A stretch of DNA of 64,000 nt, taken from assembly GCF_003611465.1 (NCBI RefSeq), contig NZ_RAXV01000020.1:1-64000 (forward strand), given 5' to 3'. Every line of letters begins with the position of its first letter. Position 1 is the first letter of the stretch. A program made the position numbers and the translations under genes. Shown piece after piece: positions 1 through 7,819 of the stretch. Under the pieces are notes generated by a model. It had not been told where the DNA came from. It was given only the letters and a program-made list of their open reading frames with translations, and did no database searches. This DNA comes from Acinetobacter tianfuensis (lineage in GTDB: Bacteria > Pseudomonadota > Gammaproteobacteria > Pseudomonadales > Moraxellaceae).

Positions 1-13
1 GCTCCCATTTTTA

Positions 14-41
14 GATTCGTATAACGTGTATTATGTTAATT
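14..41 (+). other. dif/pdif-like XerC/XerD recombination site A
   Basis: An 11-bp XerC-type arm GATTCGTATAA, a 6-bp spacer CGTGTA and an 11-bp XerD-type arm TTATGTTAATT lie in direct orientation. The XerD arm is a full match to the family. The XerC arm differs at its two outer bases from the ATTTCGTATAA form seen at the other two sites here. It bounds the Sel1 gene on one side. Whether it is the chromosomal dif or a pdif is open, but the heavy plus-strand bias of the essential genes to the right argues against a replication terminus at this spot. Confidence 0.75.
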
Positions 42-87
42 TTAGGAAAACTTTATAGAAATATATAAGAAGATAATATGTCTAAAA

Positions 88-960
88 TTAATAATTCTTA
101 AGTTCTTCAATGGCTTTTTTATTGCCTTGTTGGGCAGATTTATTTAACCATTCCAAAGCTTTTCTTTTATCTTTTGCCACACCTTCACCACTTTGATACA
201 TACTTCCTAAAAAATACTGTGCATCAGCATTATTTTTATCTGCTGCTTTATTAATCCATTCAAATGCCTTTTTATCATCTTTTGGAATACCACGTCCTAG
301 TATATATATCATACCAAGCCTAAGCTGAGCATCGACATTACCTTGTTGAGCAGCTTGGGAAAACCAAAAAAATGCTTCTTTATCATCCTTTTCTCCACCT
401 AAGCCATTCGAATACATCATCCCTAGTTCATATTTTTTTTCAGCATCAATGTTCGCTATGACCATTTGAGCCGAAGTATTTCCATTTACAGCAGCCTTTT
501 TATACCAATATATGGCTTTATCTAAATCACGAGGAACCCCGTTTCCATATGCATATAACATCCCTATATAGAGCTGTGCTCTAGCGTAATTTTGCTCAGA
601 AGCTTTTAGATACCACTCCATTGCTTTTTCATAATCCTCTCTCACTTCGTAAGATAACCCAACATCATATTGTGCTTCGGGATCTCCTTGTAAAGCCGCT
701 TTTTTTTCCCACTTTAATGCTTCATCGAAATCTTGAGCGATTCCAAATCGTCCTGATGCATAGGCGATTCCTAAATCTTTTTGTGCTCGAATATTTCCCT
801 TTTCTGCGCATTCTTTTGTAAGGTTTAAATCAAGTTTTATTACACCATCGATAATTTCTGCTTTTCTATTTTCATCATCTTTTGGACATTGTTCTGCAAA
901 TACACTTTGTACGTTTAAAAATAAAGACATCGCTAGAATGATTTGGATAAATAGTTTCAT
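88..960 (-). CDS. secreted Sel1-repeat (SLR) protein
   Basis: The 290-residue protein opens with a signal peptide of about 22 residues (cleavage near VFA/EQ). The rest is a run of about six Sel1-like repeats of 36-40 residues, each with the A-Q-x-x-L-G-x-x-Y start and A-x-x-W-x-x-K-A-A end, e.g. around residues 60-95, 128-165 and 205-280. Sel1 repeats form TPR-like superhelices that bind other proteins; secreted ones in Proteobacteria often act in envelope or host-interaction roles. The exact partner cannot be read from sequence. The gene is AT-rich and stands alone between two Xer sites (14-41 and 1018-1045), so it looks like the cargo of a pdif module. The ATG at 960 gives the signal peptide and is the natural start. 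Confidence 0.85.
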   Translation of the reverse strand: MKLFIQIILAMSLFLNVQSVFAEQCPKDDENRKAEIIDGVIKLDLNLTKECAEKGNIRAQKDLGIAYASGRFGIAQDFDEALKWEKKAALQGDPEAQYDVGLSYEVREDYEKAMEWYLKASEQNYARAQLYIGMLYAYGNGVPRDLDKAIYWYKKAAVNGNTSAQMVIANIDAEKKYELGMMYSNGLGGEKDDKEAFFWFSQAAQQGNVDAQLRLGMIYILGRGIPKDDKKAFEWINKAADKNNADAQYFLGSMYQSGEGVAKDKRKALEWLNKSAQQGNKKAIEELKNY

Positions 961-1017
961 CTCTAAGACATTTTTGATTTAAGAAGAAACTAAAATGATA
1001 TCTTATTTTTACCCTCC

Positions 1018-1045
1018 ATTTAACATAATGGCTGTTATGCGAAAT
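1018..1045 (-). other. pdif-like XerC/XerD site B
   Basis: Read on the minus strand this is XerC arm ATTTCGCATAA, spacer CAGCCA and XerD arm TTATGTTAAAT. Both arms match the Acinetobacter pdif pattern closely. It is inverted relative to site A and in the same orientation as site C, so XerCD exchange with C would excise the DNA between them as a circle, while exchange with A would invert the Sel1 module. Confidence 0.85.
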
Positions 1046-1087
1046 TCCATAGATATTTTAATTCTCTTGAAAATAAATATTTATAAA

Positions 1088-1486
1088 TCAAACATCTCTA
1101 AAAGGAGCTGTTTCCAATACTTTTTTTATCTCATTTTCTTTTTTTACTTTCCATTGATCACTGATTAAACCAAAAAGTTCAATTTGTTTTGAAAAAGCGA
1201 GTCGACGGGAATCTTGTCCTCTAGTTCTATTCTTAAGTTCAAACTCAAACGAATAGCTAGATATAAAATTATCCATTATCCAATAAAGCAACTCTTCAAA
1301 ATCCTTAGTTGTTTTTTCAAAAAAAACTTCTCCTCTTTCTTCAGAAATATACCAATATTTATTTTCATGGATTAATACATATGGAGCTCCATCATTCTGA
1401 ACTGCGGGCCAAACTCTTTTTTTTTCCAGCCCAATTTTTTCACAAATTTGATCAACCTTACGTTGAATTTCTAAAAATGTAAGCAT
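1088..1486 (-). CDS. Imm63-like orphan immunity protein
   Basis: This soluble protein of 132 residues (from ATG 1486; a TTG at 1504 would add six) has no signal peptide or membrane segment. It carries the pattern I associate with the Imm63 family of polymorphic-toxin immunity proteins: an ERGEV-F turn, a TTKD-x-x-ELLYWI segment, a GQD-x-RR motif, then a Q-x-E-L-x-x-L-x-x-x-W stretch and a C-terminal APF-x-D. Imm proteins neutralise a cognate toxin domain inside the cell. No toxin gene lies beside it; the gene is alone between two Xer sites in direct orientation. It is AT-rich relative to the core genes. The family call rests on motif recall, so I give moderate confidence. Confidence 0.65.
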   Translation of the reverse strand: MLTFLEIQRKVDQICEKIGLEKKRVWPAVQNDGAPYVLIHENKYWYISEERGEVFFEKTTKDFEELLYWIMDNFISSYSFEFELKNRTRGQDSRRLAFSKQIELFGLISDQWKVKKENEIKKVLETAPFRDV

Positions 1487-1519
1487 TATTCTTTGATTCT
1501 CCAAATGTTCTTAATATCT

Positions 1520-1547
1520 ATTTAACATAAAATCTCTTATACGAAAT
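1520..1547 (-). other. pdif-like XerC/XerD site C
   Basis: On the minus strand: XerC arm ATTTCGTATAA, spacer GAGATT, XerD arm TTATGTTAAAT. Both arms are consensus for Acinetobacter pdif sites. The insertion sequence starts five bases beyond the outer edge of the XerC arm. Confidence 0.9.
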
Positions 1548-1552
1548 GTCCG

Positions 1553-3033
1553 TGTTAGAACCCATTTAAAGTGTCTATATTCTCACCAATAAAAATGTCT
1601 GGTTTATGATGGTTTTCACCATCATGGGCTGGATATAAATATAGATGCTGATCACTATGTCTGACAAAGAAATTCAACGTCTCGCAGTCCTGCAAGATGT
1701 TCGAGATCATCGTATTACACAAGTCCGTGCTGCTGAAATCCTGAATCTTTCAACCCGTCAAATTACCCGGTTATTGCAGAAGTTTAATCAAGATGGTATT
1801 TCAGGTCTGGCCCATGCCAGTCGTGGTCAACCAGGTCATCATTGTCATGATGAAGCGGTAAAATCTCAATGCCTTTCCATTATTTCTGAACATCTGCTTG
1901 GCTTTGGGCCGACCTTGGCCCATGAGAAGCTCAGCAGCATGTTTGCCCTGAATATCCCAGTAGAAACGATTCGGCGCTGGATGACGGCTAATGATCTCTG
2001 GATTCCTAGGTCTAAACGCCTGAAACGTCCATACCAGCCACGCTATAATCGTGATTGCTTGGGTGAACTGATCCAGATTGATGGTTCATATCATGACTGG
2101 TTTGAAGGACGATCGGCCAAATGCTGCTTGTTGGTTTATATCGATGATGCCACTGGAAAGCTGTTGCATCTGCGCTTTTGCGAGGCTGAAACCACCTTTG
2201 ATTATATGCTTTCAACCCGAGCCTACATTGAGCAGTATGGTAAGCCTCTGGCTTTTTACAGCGACAAACATTCGGTATTCAGAGTCAATCAGAAATCTAG
2301 CCACGACAGCCAGATCACGCAATTTGGGCGGATTCTGAATGAGTTAAACATCGATATTATCTTTGCCAATTCTCCACAGGCCAAAGGTCGCGTAGAACGT
2401 GCCAATAGAACACTTCAGGACCGTCTGATCAAGGAGATGCGCCTGGAAGACATCGGTTCGATTGATGAAGCCAATGCATGGTTGCCCTACTTTATTGAGC
2501 ATTTCAATCAGAAGTTTGGCAAATGTGCGCGAAACTCAAAGAATTTACATCGGCCTTTAACTGAAGCAAAGACTGAGCTGGATGATATTTTTACTTGGCA
2601 AGAGCCACGTAAAGTGACAAAAAGTCTGACCATCACGTATGACAAATGTATTTATCTGCTTGAACCGACTGAATTGAATCAGAAGCTTATAGGACAGTAT
2701 ATTTCATTCTTAGAATATCCAGATGGCACTGTGGCTATCATGTATCAGGGACGAAAGATCAACTATAGCATCTTCAATAAATTAGCTGGGCTACAGCAAA
2801 ATGAGATCGTTGAGAATAAACGGTTAGGTTCGGTTCTGGCACATATTCAACAACAACATGAAGAGTTGGAACAACAAAATAAGCGTTCCCGGGCCAAGAA
2901 AAGTATGCCGAGTCGTAAAGCCCAGAAAGCTATCATTGAGCAAAGAAAATTAAATCCTGTGATTGACTCTTGTGGTTAAAAACAGGACATTTTAAATGGT
3001 TTATCGCATAGACATTTTAATTGGTTAATAACA
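1553..3033 (+). mobile_element. complete insertion sequence, ISNCY/IS1202-like, next to pdif
   Basis: The element is 1481 bp, bounded by imperfect 26-bp terminal inverted repeats (1553-1578 and 3008-3033; I count 21 of 26 positions matching, both starting TGTTA and ending AATGTCTAT or AGTGTCTAT). Each end also carries a second inner copy of a TTAAAATGTC-like motif. A 5-bp direct repeat GTCCG lies at 1548-1552 and 3034-3038, which is a target-site duplication and shows an intact, recent insertion. The single ORF is a full-length transposase. IS elements of the IS1202-related group are known to insert 5 bp from the XerC arm of dif/pdif sites; here the duplication abuts the XerC arm of site C exactly. 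Confidence 0.88.
1645..2979 (+). CDS. DDE transposase of the ISNCY/IS1202-like element
   Basis: This 444-residue protein starts with a helix-turn-helix region (about residues 5-75, including VRAAEILNLSTRQITRLLQK) that should bind the terminal repeats. It is followed by an integrase-type catalytic core with the three acidic residues in recognisable settings: Asp in QIDGSYHDW (about 150), Asp in FYSDKHSVF (about 207) and Glu in GRVERANRTLQ (about 253). The C-terminal part is basic, with runs of K and R. All three catalytic residues are present and the frame is open, so the element should be active. The ATG at 1645 is used; a second ATG four codons on is equally possible. Confidence 0.92.
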   Translation: MLITMSDKEIQRLAVLQDVRDHRITQVRAAEILNLSTRQITRLLQKFNQDGISGLAHASRGQPGHHCHDEAVKSQCLSIISEHLLGFGPTLAHEKLSSMFALNIPVETIRRWMTANDLWIPRSKRLKRPYQPRYNRDCLGELIQIDGSYHDWFEGRSAKCCLLVYIDDATGKLLHLRFCEAETTFDYMLSTRAYIEQYGKPLAFYSDKHSVFRVNQKSSHDSQITQFGRILNELNIDIIFANSPQAKGRVERANRTLQDRLIKEMRLEDIGSIDEANAWLPYFIEHFNQKFGKCARNSKNLHRPLTEAKTELDDIFTWQEPRKVTKSLTITYDKCIYLLEPTELNQKLIGQYISFLEYPDGTVAIMYQGRKINYSIFNKLAGLQQNEIVENKRLGSVLAHIQQQHEELEQQNKRSRAKKSMPSRKAQKAIIEQRKLNPVIDSCG

Positions 3034-3093
3034 GTCCGCTGTCAGATGTATGCACAACAAGCCGCTGTTTTACCCAACATAAACTGCAGACCT

Positions 3094-3121
3094 AAAAAAA
3101 GCACCTTAAGGTGCTTTTTTT
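3094..3121 (-). terminator. bidirectional terminator downstream of the cold-shock gene
   Basis: A perfect palindrome GCACCTTAAGGTGC (3101-3114) is flanked by A7 on the left and T8 on the right. It can end the cold-shock transcript on the minus strand and insulates it from the IS. Confidence 0.88.
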
Positions 3122-3133
3122 CAAAGTTCTAAA

Positions 3134-3343
3134 TTAAAGAACAGTGATGTTTGTCGCGTTAGGGCCTTTTTGACCTTCAACAACAACAAAAGAAACTTTT
3201 TGGCCTTCAGCTAAAGTTTTGAAGCCAGAACCAGTGATTTCGCGGAAGTGAGCGAAAACGTCTGGGCCGCCGTCTTGTTGAATGAAGCCAAAACCTTTAG
3301 TTTCGTTAAACCATTTTACTGTGCCAGTAACTGTATTAGACAT
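3134..3343 (-). CDS. CspA-family cold-shock protein
   Basis: A 69-residue single OB-fold protein. RNP1 (KGFGFI, residues 16-21) and RNP2 (VFAHF, about 29-33) are both intact, preceded by the typical [13 protein letters not shown] opening. Members bind single-stranded RNA and DNA, melt RNA structure and ease translation in the cold or stationary phase. The gene is monocistronic with its own terminator. The 230 bp upstream to the next gene leave room for the long 5' leader usual for these genes, but I could not define it. The C-terminal tail [15 protein letters not shown] is standard for Acinetobacter Csp proteins. Confidence 0.95.
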   Translation of the reverse strand: MSNTVTGTVKWFNETKGFGFIQQDGGPDVFAHFREITGSGFKTLAEGQKVSFVVVEGQKGPNATNITVL

Positions 3344-3573
3344 ACAATGAACCTATCAAAATATTAGTAATTTCAGTCATATTGACTGTGGGTAATTTGA
3401 AAAAAAGAGTCGAAATGGAAATAAAAATCTGAAAAACGAAGAATTATAAATAACACTACGGCACTTCAAAGATGTTTAACGGAACAACACTTTTTTTCTA
3501 GTTCAGGATATCCTACACGAAATTACTGCAGTTCTAAAACTTTAATCGTGACAAAAAATAATTTTTTTTTGCA

Positions 3574-3783
3574 TTATTGGAATAAAGCGCTTTTTTCAGC
3601 ATCACATTTTTTGCAATTCAGCATCAGCCCCAAGGCATTTTTTCGGCTTTTTTCGGTTAAAACCCAAGGCCTATTTTGCCATGGCGGGTCATGCCGTACG
3701 TGCTGTGTATGGCCGCAAGCCAGCAAGGCATACCAGTGGTTTTCATCATCTAAAGCAAAATCAATAATGGGCTGCTGCATCAC
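3574..3783 (-). CDS. DUF3565 family small protein
   Basis: A 69-residue cytosolic protein with the DUF3565 signature: LACGHTQHVRHDPPWQNRPW at about 21-40, then a C-terminal CKKC pair (57-60). The conserved Cys and His residues (CGH, RH, CKKC) suggest a bound metal, probably zinc, but function is unknown. It starts MM, so the start may be 3780. It is divergent from gshB with about 120 bp between them. Related genes sit beside gshB in other Acinetobacter. An overlapping plus-strand ORF is its shadow. Confidence 0.85.
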   Translation of the reverse strand: MMQQPIIDFALDDENHWYALLACGHTQHVRHDPPWQNRPWVLTEKSRKNALGLMLNCKKCDAEKSALFQ

Positions 3784-3902
3784 TTTTTAACCTTATTGAA
3801 TACATACGAAAGCATACATAGACATGCAAAATCAGAATAAACAAAAGAATAATCTCGGCTATACTCATTCTCAAATTTATTTTCAGAAAAGAGCACAGAT
3901 AC

Positions 3903-4850
3903 ATGCGCGTACTTGTTGTGATGGACCCCATTGAAAATGTAAACCTGAAAAAGGATTCAAGCATGGCAATGCTGTGGGCAGCAGCGCGCCGCGGTCATGA
4001 ATTAGGGTATGCGCTGCAGCAAGATTTATATATTGACCAAGGCAAAGCATTTGGCTTAATCAGCCCTTTAAAAGTTTTTGAAGATGATGACCATTACTAT
4101 GAGCTAGGCGAGAAACAAAAAGAATCACTGGCAGCCTATGATGTGGTGCTCATGCGTAAAGATCCGCCTTTTGATATGAACTTTGTCTATACCACGTATA
4201 TTTTGGAACAGGCAGAGCGTGAAGGCGCATGGATCATCAACAAGCCGCAAAGCCTGCGTGACTGCAATGAAAAACTCTTTGCTACACAGTTCCCAGAACT
4301 GCAAGTGCCAACTTTGGTGACATCACAGCAAAGCCTGATTCGTGAATTTATTGCGCAGCATCAAGATGTCATTGTAAAACCGCTGGATGGCATGGGCGGC
4401 ATGGGGATTTTCCGCTTAACGGCAGACGGCGCGAATATTGGCTCTACTTTAGAAATGCTGACAGAAATGGGCCAGAAGCCTATCATGGCGCAGCGTTATA
4501 TCCCTGAAATTACAGATGGCGATAAACGCATTTTGATGGTGAATGGCGAGCCTGTGCCTTACTGCTTGGCGCGTATTCCGCAAAATGGTGAAACCCGAGG
4601 CAATTTAGCGGCTGGGGGCCTTGGCGAAGCGCGGCCATTAACCGAAAATGATAAAGCGATTGCAGCTCAAGTCGGGCCATTCCTGCGTGAAAAAGGCTTA
4701 GTTTTTGTAGGGCTGGATGTGATTGGCAATTATGTGACCGAAATTAATGTCACCAGCCCGACTTGTATCCGTGAAATTGATGCTCAGTTTGGAACATCGA
4801 TTGCAGATGATTTATTTAATGTGCTTGAGGCTGGTTTAAGCCATAAATAA
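3903..4850 (+). CDS. gshB: glutathione synthase
   Basis: A 315-residue cytosolic enzyme that joins glycine to gamma-glutamylcysteine using ATP, the last step of glutathione synthesis. The N-terminal domain begins MRVLVVMDPIENVNLKKDSS, as in E. coli GshB. The ATP-grasp part follows: KPLDGMGGMGIFR (glycine-rich loop, about 160-172), then the metal-binding end LDVIGNYVTEINVTSPTCIR near 278-297. Length equals the family norm (about 315). It is a single-gene unit closed by the terminator at 4870-4900. Start ATG gives the standard N-terminus. Confidence 0.97.
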   Translation: MRVLVVMDPIENVNLKKDSSMAMLWAAARRGHELGYALQQDLYIDQGKAFGLISPLKVFEDDDHYYELGEKQKESLAAYDVVLMRKDPPFDMNFVYTTYILEQAEREGAWIINKPQSLRDCNEKLFATQFPELQVPTLVTSQQSLIREFIAQHQDVIVKPLDGMGGMGIFRLTADGANIGSTLEMLTEMGQKPIMAQRYIPEITDGDKRILMVNGEPVPYCLARIPQNGETRGNLAAGGLGEARPLTENDKAIAAQVGPFLREKGLVFVGLDVIGNYVTEINVTSPTCIREIDAQFGTSIADDLFNVLEAGLSHK

Positions 4851-4869
4851 ACGCGGCTGCCTGTCACTG

Positions 4870-4900
4870 AAAAAGCGCTGTTATGACAGCGCTTTTTTTT
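4870..4900 (+). terminator. rho-independent terminator of gshB
   Basis: Stem AAAAAGCGCTGT / ACAGCGCTTTTTTTT around a TATG loop, starting 20 bases after the gshB stop. Confidence 0.9.
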
Positions 4901-5203
4901 CTGATCGGAAAAGTGTGTTTCTCCGCGCATAAAGAAAATAGCGCCGCAAAATTTTTTATAAAGATGGCAGGGCAGGCCCCCTCTATGTATTGGAGAGATA
5001 TTGAAATTGCATTAAAAATGTAAAAGTTTGCCAAATTTGCATGATTAATAATAAAACTAGTTTAAACTCGATTTTCTGCAGAAAAAAACAATGGGCCGCC
5101 GAAGTGAAAAAAGGGAAATCATCTTTCACGGCAATGCGTTTGTGATTACAATTGTCTGCTTATAACCATTATCCACTAGCCATTTTAAAATTGAAGAAAT
5201 AAC
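4901..5203. other. intergenic region upstream of murG, no gene seen
   Basis: About 300 bp with a high A+T content and no convincing ORF on either strand. It probably carries the promoter of the mur-fts cluster. A weak pair TTGTGA (5140-5145) and TATAAC (5161-5166) is spaced only 15 bp, so I do not call it as a promoter. Confidence 0.5.
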
Positions 5204-6301
5204 GTGACTGACGCACAGCAAAAACAGCCTAAACATGTAATGATGATGGCCGCAGGCACAGGCGGGCATGTTTTCCCTGCGTTAGCCGTAGCAAAAGAAC
5301 TGCAGCAGAAAGGCATACAGGTGTCATGGCTGGCGACGCCTGCCGGTATGGAAAACCGCCTGCTGAAAAATCATAATATTCCAATTTATCAAATTGACAT
5401 TCAAGGTGTGCGCGGCAACGGCATTGTGCGTAAAGTGCTCGCGCCGTTTAAAATCTTAAAAGCGACCCTCAGCGCGATGAAATACATGAAGCAGCTGAAG
5501 GTTGATGCTGTCGCAGGGTTTGGCGGCTATGTAGCGGGTCCGGGCGGCCTTGCAGCCCGTGCGCTGGGCATTCCTGTGATTATTCATGAGCAGAACGCAA
5601 TTGCAGGCTTTACCAATACACAGCTTGCCCGTATTGCCAAAACGGTATGTCAGGCATTTCCCAATACTTTTGCGGCGCAAGAAAAAATTGTGACCACAGG
5701 CAATCCTGTGCGTAAAGAAATTACCGAAATTTTCAATCCGTCGTGGCGTTATCAAGAGCGTGAAAAATTGGGCCAGCCGCTGCGGATTTTAATTGTCGGC
5801 GGATCATTGGGCGCACGTGCGCTGAATGAGTGTGTGCCGGCGGCTTTAAAGCAGCTGAACATGCCGCTGAATGTTTTTCATCAGTGCGGTCAAAATAATG
5901 CCGAAGCTACGCAAAAGCTTTATGCCAATGCGCCAGAATCGCTGCAGGCAGAAGTTTCACCGTTTATTGAAGATATGGCTCAGGCTTATGCCGAAGCCGA
6001 TTTAATTATTTGCCGCGCAGGTGCTTTAACGGTGACTGAAATCGCCACTGCCGGTCTTGCAGCTGTGTTCGTTCCGCTTCCTTCCGCAGTGGACGACCAC
6101 CAAACTGCAAATGCCAAATTCCTGGCCGGCATTAATGCTGCAAAAATTTGCCCGCAAGCCGAAATGACGCCAGACAGTTTAGCGGATTTGCTTAAGCCCC
6201 TTATGAACCGTCAGCTATTGCAAGAAATGGCGGTTAAGGCGCGTCAGCAGGCACAGCCAGATGCAGCACAGCATGTGGTTCGTTTAATTCAAGAATTGTA
6301 A
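5204..6301 (+). CDS. murG: UDP-GlcNAc transferase MurG (lipid II synthesis)
   Basis: A 365-residue GT-B glycosyltransferase that adds GlcNAc to lipid I on the inner face of the membrane, giving lipid II. Visible motifs: the first G-loop GTGGHVFPALAVAKEL (residues 19-34), a second loop GGYVAGPGG near 105, the third loop GGSLGARALN near 200, and the donor-binding stretch CRAGALTVTEIA near 270 with ATAGLAAVFVPLP. The start is GTG at 5204, giving MTDAQQKQ ahead of the first loop. It is the first gene of the cell-wall/division run; murC follows 12 bp later. Confidence 0.97.
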   Translation: MTDAQQKQPKHVMMMAAGTGGHVFPALAVAKELQQKGIQVSWLATPAGMENRLLKNHNIPIYQIDIQGVRGNGIVRKVLAPFKILKATLSAMKYMKQLKVDAVAGFGGYVAGPGGLAARALGIPVIIHEQNAIAGFTNTQLARIAKTVCQAFPNTFAAQEKIVTTGNPVRKEITEIFNPSWRYQEREKLGQPLRILIVGGSLGARALNECVPAALKQLNMPLNVFHQCGQNNAEATQKLYANAPESLQAEVSPFIEDMAQAYAEADLIICRAGALTVTEIATAGLAAVFVPLPSAVDDHQTANAKFLAGINAAKICPQAEMTPDSLADLLKPLMNRQLLQEMAVKARQQAQPDAAQHVVRLIQEL

Positions 6302-6313
6302 TTCGAGTAATCT

Positions 6314-7765
6314 ATGTCTCCATCATCAACTCCTGCTGAGCAAGCTAAAAAGTTAATTAAAGTGCCAGAGATGCGCCGTATCAAGCACATCCATTTTATT
6401 GGCGTTGGCGGCGCAGGTATGTGCGGCATTGCAGAAGTGCTGAAGAACCAAGGCTATAAAGTGTCTGGTTCAGATATTAAAACTTCAAAAACGACCGCAC
6501 AGCTTGAAGAAAACGGCATCAAAGTCTATATCGGCCATGCTGCTGAAAATATTCAGGGCGCAAATGTGATTGTGGTTTCAACAGCTATTGATCAGGAAAA
6601 CCCTGAAATTAAAGCTGCCATTGAAACCCGTACGCCAGTGGTACGCCGTGCAGAAATGCTGGGTGAGTTAATGCGTTACCGTCACGGGATTGCGGTTGCA
6701 GGCACACACGGCAAGACGACCACCACAAGTTTAGTCACCTGCATGCTGGCAGAAGAAAATCTCGACCCGACTTATGTGATCGGCGGCTTATTAAACCGTA
6801 CAGGTGTCAATGCTGCGCTGGGCGCAAGCCGTTTTATTGTTGCGGAAGCGGACGAATCAGATGCATCATTCCTGCACTTGCAGCCAATGGCGACCATTGT
6901 GACGAATATTGATGCAGACCATATGGATACGTATGGCGGCAGTTTTGATGTGCTGAAAGATACGTTTGTGCAATTCCTGCAAAAGCTGCCGTTCTACGGT
7001 TTAGCTGTTGTTTGCGGTGATGATGCAAATATCCGTGAAATCATGCCGCGCATTGGCCGTCCGCTGGTGACTTACGGCTTTAATGAAGACAATGACATCC
7101 GTGCGGTTGATGTTGCTCAAGAAGGCATGCAGTCCCACTTTACTGTATTGCGCAAAGATCGTGAGCCATTGCGCCTAACCATTAACTTGCCGGGTCTGCA
7201 TAATATTTTAAATGCTTTGGCAGCGATTGGTATTGCCACAGATGAAGGCGTGTCGGATGCTGCGATTGCCCGCGCATTGGAAAGCTTCAGCGGTGTAGGC
7301 CGCCGTTTCCAAGTTCAAGGCCACTTTGAAATTGATGGCGGCGATGTGAAACTGGTGGATGACTATGGCCATCATCCGAAGGAAGTCGAGGCAACCATTA
7401 AGGCTGCCCGCGCAAGCCATCCAGACCGCCGCTTAGTCATGATGTTCCAGCCGCACCGCTTCAGCCGTACACGTGACTGTTTTGATGACTTTGTTGATGT
7501 GCTGTCACAGGTGGATCAATTGCTTTTGCTTGAAGTGTATTCTGCAGGTGAAAAACCGATTGTTGGCGCAGACAGCCGCGCCCTTGCGCGCAGTATCCGT
7601 TTGCGCGGAGAGGTCGAGCCGATTCTGATTGATCCAGTCGAAGGCAATCTGCAAAATGCGATGAAAAAAGTCCTGCAGCAGGGTGACTTGTTATTAACGC
7701 AAGGTGCGGGTAATGTGGGTGCTATCTCAGTTGAATTAGCACAAAATAATTTATATTTAAAATAA
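6314..7765 (+). CDS. murC: UDP-N-acetylmuramate-L-alanine ligase
   Basis: A 483-residue Mur ligase that adds the first amino acid, L-alanine, to UDP-MurNAc. It has the Rossmann opening [17 protein letters not shown] (about 26-42), the ATP-binding P-loop [10 protein letters not shown] (about 131-140), the central ligase domain motif [10 protein letters not shown], and the C-terminal domain with DDYGHHPKE near 350 and FQPHRFSRT near 378. All match active MurC enzymes. It sits 12 bp after murG and 54 bp before ddl, in the same operon. Confidence 0.97.
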   Translation: MSPSSTPAEQAKKLIKVPEMRRIKHIHFIGVGGAGMCGIAEVLKNQGYKVSGSDIKTSKTTAQLEENGIKVYIGHAAENIQGANVIVVSTAIDQENPEIKAAIETRTPVVRRAEMLGELMRYRHGIAVAGTHGKTTTTSLVTCMLAEENLDPTYVIGGLLNRTGVNAALGASRFIVAEADESDASFLHLQPMATIVTNIDADHMDTYGGSFDVLKDTFVQFLQKLPFYGLAVVCGDDANIREIMPRIGRPLVTYGFNEDNDIRAVDVAQEGMQSHFTVLRKDREPLRLTINLPGLHNILNALAAIGIATDEGVSDAAIARALESFSGVGRRFQVQGHFEIDGGDVKLVDDYGHHPKEVEATIKAARASHPDRRLVMMFQPHRFSRTRDCFDDFVDVLSQVDQLLLLEVYSAGEKPIVGADSRALARSIRLRGEVEPILIDPVEGNLQNAMKKVLQQGDLLLTQGAGNVGAISVELAQNNLYLK

Positions 7766-7819
7766 TCGCTTCAAGCGGTTAAGTTGAATCGGCAGTTATA
7801 AAAGTTTAAGGATATAAAC

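Noticed and set aside
14..41. Replication terminus at the window start
   Set aside because: The plus-strand bias of mur/fts/ace/gua genes would be opposite to the fork direction expected there; kept as an open question only.
3548..3790. Plus-strand 80-codon ORF over DUF3565
   Set aside because: Exact antisense shadow of a recognised gene family.
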